Shown piece by piece: positions 63,520 through 64,000 of a DNA stretch of 64,000 bases. Made by a program: the position numbers and the translations under genes. Location of the stretch: the NCBI GenBank assembly GCA_039821145.1, contig JBCBOS010000022.1:101467-165466 (forward strand). The letters are read 5' to 3'. Origin of the DNA: JBCCSZ01 sp039821145. GTDB taxonomy: Bacteria; Bacteroidota; Bacteroidia; Chitinophagales; Saprospiraceae. The notes beneath the pieces were generated by a model. That model did no database searches. It had not been told where the DNA came from and saw only the letters and a list, made by a program, of their open reading frames with translations. Each line of letters opens with the position of its first letter. The stretch's first letter is position 1.

Positions 63520-64000
63520 TTAAATGTGTATCAATTCAAAGTCACTATTTTCTTTCAGCATATTGATGGCCAAATGCTTTCTGTGGCATTGATGAATATT
63601 TGCTTCAAAACAAGTAATCGCTATTCTTTTGTTTTTTTCAAGTAATGATTTGATTTTTTCAATTCCTCTTAGGGCATTTTCCTCAGTTAGAGTTGTGTTG
63701 TACTCTACAAAAAGTTCATCATAGTCTTTTTGGGTCTTCAGCTCTTTTCTCTTATTGCTTGGAATGCCCACTTCCGGGACATGCACGTACTCTATCCCCA
63801 ACCCCTGACAAGCCTTCAGCAACTGGTTTTTGGAGAAGCCATATTTCATACTCAACGGGTTCTTCCTTACGTCACAGAGTACTTTTATGTTATTTTGTAT
63901 CAAGCGATTTAGATAATTCTCTTGTGAGATGCCTTCGTATCCGATTGTGTACAGTGCTTTGATGTCATTTGACGGTAGGTGCTTGTGAACCTTTTGCAAT
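63520..64000 (-). CDS. DUF488 domain protein, C-terminal part (5' end outside the window)
   Basis: The frame is open to the right edge; the only start seen there is a TTG at 63999, so the true start is probably beyond. The visible 159 residues contain DUF488: ALYTIGYEGISQENYLNRLI, IKVLCDVRKNPLSMKYGFSK, YVHVPEVGIPSNKRKEL and AITCFEANIHQCHRKHLAIN. The conserved Cys and His near the end may bind metal. Related proteins often have an added N-terminal domain. Its function is unknown, and it is the upstream gene of a two-gene operon. Confidence 0.85.
   Translation of the reverse strand, partial: LQKVHKHLPSNDIKALYTIGYEGISQENYLNRLIQNNIKVLCDVRKNPLSMKYGFSKNQLLKACQGLGIEYVHVPEVGIPSNKRKELKTQKDYDELFVEYNTTLTEENALRGIEKIKSLLEKNKRIAITCFEANIHQCHRKHLAINMLKENSDFELIHI

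Overview
The window is from a member of the Bacteroidota, most likely a Saprospira/Lewinella-like lineage (the phylum is well supported, the family is a guess). Evidence for the phylum: a SusC/RagA-style TonB-dependent receptor, a type IX secretion sorting tail, several TAnnTTTG-type -7 promoter boxes, LytS/LytTR two-component proteins with beta-propeller sensors, and many families typical of this phylum (DUF4261, PD-(D/E)XK Rpn/transposase-like nuclease, DUF6915).

Layout. 1-6640 is the maintenance module of an independently replicating element: a KilA-N protein, parA plus a small ribbon-helix-helix-like partner flanked by AT-rich repeats and a 15-bp inverted repeat, a Rep_3-family initiator read leftward, and an array of about 15 direct and 2 inverted iterons followed by an AT-rich stretch. 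This looks like the origin of a plasmid or secondary replicon. 6.8-13.6 kb holds a matrixin-like protease, a 949-residue DUF4157 (eCIS-core) toxin-like protein, an ADP-ribosylglycohydrolase, a GNAT acetyltransferase and an outer-membrane protein. 13.8-17.8 kb carries the complete oxidative pentose phosphate branch (gnd divergent from zwf-pgl), then a HEAT-repeat protein and a small secreted protein. 20-26.7 kb is a kinase/LytTR regulator/kinase cluster in which two paralogous sensors flank one regulator. 28-36 kb is a hydrolase directon (cupin, pirin, alpha/beta hydrolases, DUF4261, GH3 beta-glucosidase, Rpn-like nuclease) ending in a deleted monooxygenase remnant. 36.9-44.4 kb holds small clusters of secreted, lipoprotein and DUF genes.

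44.4-56.3 kb is the most unusual region: a Tc-toxin-like operon with a very compact A subunit (TPR repeats joined to a TcA channel/TcB-binding C-terminus, about 1190 residues), a fused TcB-TcC protein (1980 residues, SpvB/FG-GAP/RHS) with a hydrophobic C-terminal domain bearing an HExxH motif, and then, behind a terminator and a separate promoter, a pair of small proteins that resemble each other in layout. A short double-glycine leader peptide lies just beyond, on the other strand. The right end has a phytanoyl-CoA-dioxygenase-like oxygenase, an RND efflux pair and a truncated DUF488 operon.

No rRNA, tRNA, CRISPR array or intact insertion sequence was seen.
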